Assembly (NCBI GenBank): GCA_038321755.1
Contig: JBBQFJ010000079.1
Coordinates: 1 to 15,236 of the forward strand
DNA from: JALHSW01 sp038321755
Lineage (GTDB): Bacteria > Actinomycetota > Acidimicrobiia > IMCC26256 > PALSA-555
Length of the DNA stretch: 15,236 nucleotides
Reading direction: 5' to 3'
Shown here: one piece after another, positions 13,857 through 15,236 of the stretch
Position numbering within the stretch: position 1 is the first letter of the stretch
Layout: each line of letters begins with the position of its first letter
Translations under genes and position numbers: made by a program
Notes under the pieces: generated by a model
The model's input: only the letters and a program-made list of their open reading frames with translations
Told to the model about the DNA's origin: nothing
Databases searched by the model: none

Positions 13857-13924
13857 GGGCCCTGACCTGCGGTTTCGCGAGACGCCGGGCGCCGTAGTTC
13901 CCGGGTCGCTCCCCGGCCACGCCA

Positions 13925-13938
13925 TAGGCTCCGGATCC
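13925..13938 (+). promoter_or_regulatory. Putative near-leaderless promoter of the GDPD gene
   Basis: TAGGCT at 13925-13930 lies 8 bases before the GTG at 13939, giving a leader of about 0-2 bases. The spacing is one or two bases longer than at the other genes, so support is weaker. No Shine-Dalgarno is present. Confidence 0.35.
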
Positions 13939-14664
13939 GTGCCCCTCCCGCAGCCCGCGCCGCTCGTGCTGGCGCACCGCGGCGCCCGGACGGTGGCGCC
14001 CGAGAACACGCTCGAGGCCTTCTCGGTGGCGCTCGCGCAGGGTGCCGACGGGGTCGAGCTCGATGTCCACTGCACTGCCGACGGAGCCCTGGTCGTCCAT
14101 CACGACGCCGAGGCCGTCGGGCTGGGCATCCTGGCCGAACGGCAGGTCGCCGACATCCGAGCGGAGCGACCGGAGATCCCGACGCTCGAGGAGGTCCTCG
14201 ACGCCTGCGCGGGCTCCCTCGTGAACATCGAGATCAAGAACCTCCCGACCGACGCCGACTACGACGACTCCGACCGAGCTGCGGCGCTCGTGGTACAGCT
14301 CCTCGGCAGGCGCGACCACCGTGACGACGTGCTCGTGTCGTCCTTCAACCTGGCGACGATCGATCGGGTGCGGGAGCTCGAGCCGGCGGTGCCGACGGGC
14401 TTCCTCTCGATCTTCGATCCGCTGGAGGGTCTGGACATCTGCGCCGAGCACGGCCACGGCGCGCTGCACCCGTTCTTCGCGCTGGTCAACGTCGAGACCG
14501 CGGACCCGATCATGCGTCGGGCGCAGGACCTCGACGTGGCGATCAACGTCTGGACGGTCAACGACGGGGACGAGATGGTGCGATTCGCTGCGGCCGGTGT
14601 CGCCGCGATCATCACCGACGTGCCCGACGTGGCTGGTCGCGTGCTCACCAGCTCCGACGCCTGA
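13939..14664 (+). CDS. Glycerophosphodiester phosphodiesterase (GDPD)
   Basis: The 241-residue protein hydrolyses glycerophosphodiesters to glycerol-3-phosphate and an alcohol. Family motifs are complete: LAHRGA with catalytic His13 and Arg14, PENT with Glu22, the metal ligands Glu40 and Asp42 in VELDVH, catalytic His55 in VVHHD, Glu98 and Lys100 in NIEIKN, and the NVWTVND strand near residue 205. No signal peptide or membrane segment is visible, so it is probably cytoplasmic. The frame is open upstream, but the extension is antisense to whiB1 and its leader; the GTG at 13939 places the HRG motif at the usual distance from the start. It converges with a lipid kinase gene, and both may concern phospholipid turnover. 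Confidence 0.93.
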   Translation: MPLPQPAPLVLAHRGARTVAPENTLEAFSVALAQGADGVELDVHCTADGALVVHHDAEAVGLGILAERQVADIRAERPEIPTLEEVLDACAGSLVNIEIKNLPTDADYDDSDRAAALVVQLLGRRDHRDDVLVSSFNLATIDRVRELEPAVPTGFLSIFDPLEGLDICAEHGHGALHPFFALVNVETADPIMRRAQDLDVAINVWTVNDGDEMVRFAAAGVAAIITDVPDVAGRVLTSSDA

Positions 14665-14673
14665 TCGCCGAGG

Positions 14674-14701
14674 CCCGACGCCACTACTTCCCGTCGTCGG
14701 G
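14674..14701. terminator. Possible bidirectional terminator hairpin
   Basis: CCCGACG (14674-14680) and CGTCGGG (14695-14701) form a perfect 7-bp stem with a 14-base loop between the convergent GDPD and lipid kinase genes, covering the kinase stop codon. There is no T run on either side, so efficiency is doubtful. Confidence 0.3.
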
Positions 14702-15236
14702 AGGGACCACCAGCGTGAGGCACTGCGGGACGTACCGCACCTCGAGGCGTTCGACCTCACCGAGGTAGTCGCCGTCGACCTGCCACGGGAACGGCCCCTG
14801 GTACGCGACGAAGGTGAGCGCATCGAGGTCGGCGCGCTGCACGATCGCGGCGTTCTTCGCGAGTCGGTTTCCGCGTGCGAGTGCCGAACCGATGGCGGTG
14901 ATGGTGTGCCCGACGTCGAACCGGGTGAACATCGTGAGGGCGAGCGCACGGTGGAGGCCGGCGTCGTGGGTGACCATGAGCGGACGCGGACCGAAGAACG
15001 CGTAGGGCTTGGTGTTCGACACGATCGCGAAGTACCCGTCCGCGATGGGCGTCCCATCCGCGCGTTCGACCCGGTACGCGGGTCGCTCTCGATCGAAGCC
15101 ACGGAGGAACGTCGTGACCGCGGCGACGGCGAAGACCGGGTGCGCGAACCATCGCTTCACCCAATGTCGGCGTTCCACCTGCTCGATCACCTCGGCGTCG
15201 AAGCCTGCACCGAGGTGGAACAAGAAGTGGCGCCCG
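14684..15236 (-). CDS. Diacylglycerol kinase family lipid kinase, C-terminal part (5' end outside window)
   Basis: The frame is open to the window edge and encodes about 184 C-terminal residues. It carries the GAGFDAEVIE segment (the GxGFDA hallmark of the C-terminal domain of YegS/DagK-type lipid kinases), VSNTKPYAFFGPRPL, and near the end the PWQVDGDYLG turn (family pattern xVDGE). These kinases phosphorylate diacylglycerol or related lipids at the membrane. The N-terminal nucleotide-binding domain (GGDGT motif) must lie beyond 15236, so substrate and completeness cannot be judged. TTG at 15223 is in frame but lies inside the conserved domain and is not the start. It converges with the GDPD gene. 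Confidence 0.88.
   Translation of the reverse strand, partial: GRHFLFHLGAGFDAEVIEQVERRHWVKRWFAHPVFAVAAVTTFLRGFDRERPAYRVERADGTPIADGYFAIVSNTKPYAFFGPRPLMVTHDAGLHRALALTMFTRFDVGHTITAIGSALARGNRLAKNAAIVQRADLDALTFVAYQGPFPWQVDGDYLGEVERLEVRYVPQCLTLVVPPDDGK

Noticed and set aside
13687..13938. N-terminal extension of the GDPD frame
   Set aside because: It overlaps the whiB1 start region and leader on the opposite strand and adds Arg/Ser/Pro-rich sequence before the conserved HRG motif.

Overview
The window is GC-rich (roughly two thirds G+C by eye) and densely coded on both strands. It carries actinobacterial markers: a WhiB-family protein convergent with a PdtaS-type histidine kinase, a DUF3107 gene, a pair of Get3/ArsA-like ATPases and a SufR-type regulator. 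Several genes appear to start at the first base of their mRNA, with a -10 box 6-7 nt before the start codon, which is also common in Actinomycetota. The mitochondrial-type aconitase and the CCAEP-tail radical SAM protein suggest an Acidimicrobiia-like or uncultured actinobacterial lineage. That placement is inference. I see no tRNA, rRNA, CRISPR, insertion sequence or phage gene, and no gene-free stretch longer than about 230 bases.

Layout. (1) 1-834, plus strand: the 3' end of an aconitase gene, then a small lipoprotein overlapping it by one base. (2) 844-3408, minus strand: a two-gene operon, an ATP-grasp ligase-like protein followed by a B12-binding-like radical SAM protein ending in a CCAEP tail. 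I know of no assigned function for this pair, and it is the best candidate here for an undescribed pathway. (3) 3427-4056, plus strand: nfuA, an Fe-S carrier diverging from that operon with only 18 bases between starts. (4) 4064-6737, minus strand: sufR-like regulator, class I cysteine desulfurase and a DUF169 protein with five cysteines. (5) 6817-7941, plus strand: mrp/apbC, divergent from sufR across a short AT-rich region with an imperfect inverted repeat. (6) 7972-9393, minus strand: a DUF2207-like membrane protein. (7) 9466-13400, plus strand: DUF3107, two ArsA/Get3-like ATPases and a PdtaS-like sensor kinase. (8) 13423-13713, minus strand: whiB1-like gene with a structured leader. (9) 13939-14664, plus strand: a glycerophosphodiester phosphodiesterase. 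(10) 14684-15236, minus strand: the C-terminal part of a diacylglycerol-kinase-family lipid kinase.

How the genes relate. Iron-sulfur chemistry runs through the window: cysteine desulfurase supplies sulfur, NfuA and possibly Mrp deliver clusters, SufR probably senses cluster status, and aconitase, the radical SAM enzyme and WhiB are cluster proteins. The clearest departures from family norms are a Mrp with no cysteine at all, a PdtaS lacking the cysteine pair I recall as the mycobacterial copper/NO sensor, and a second ArsA-like subunit lacking the deviant Walker A lysine. Gene identities come from motif recognition by eye, without database searches.
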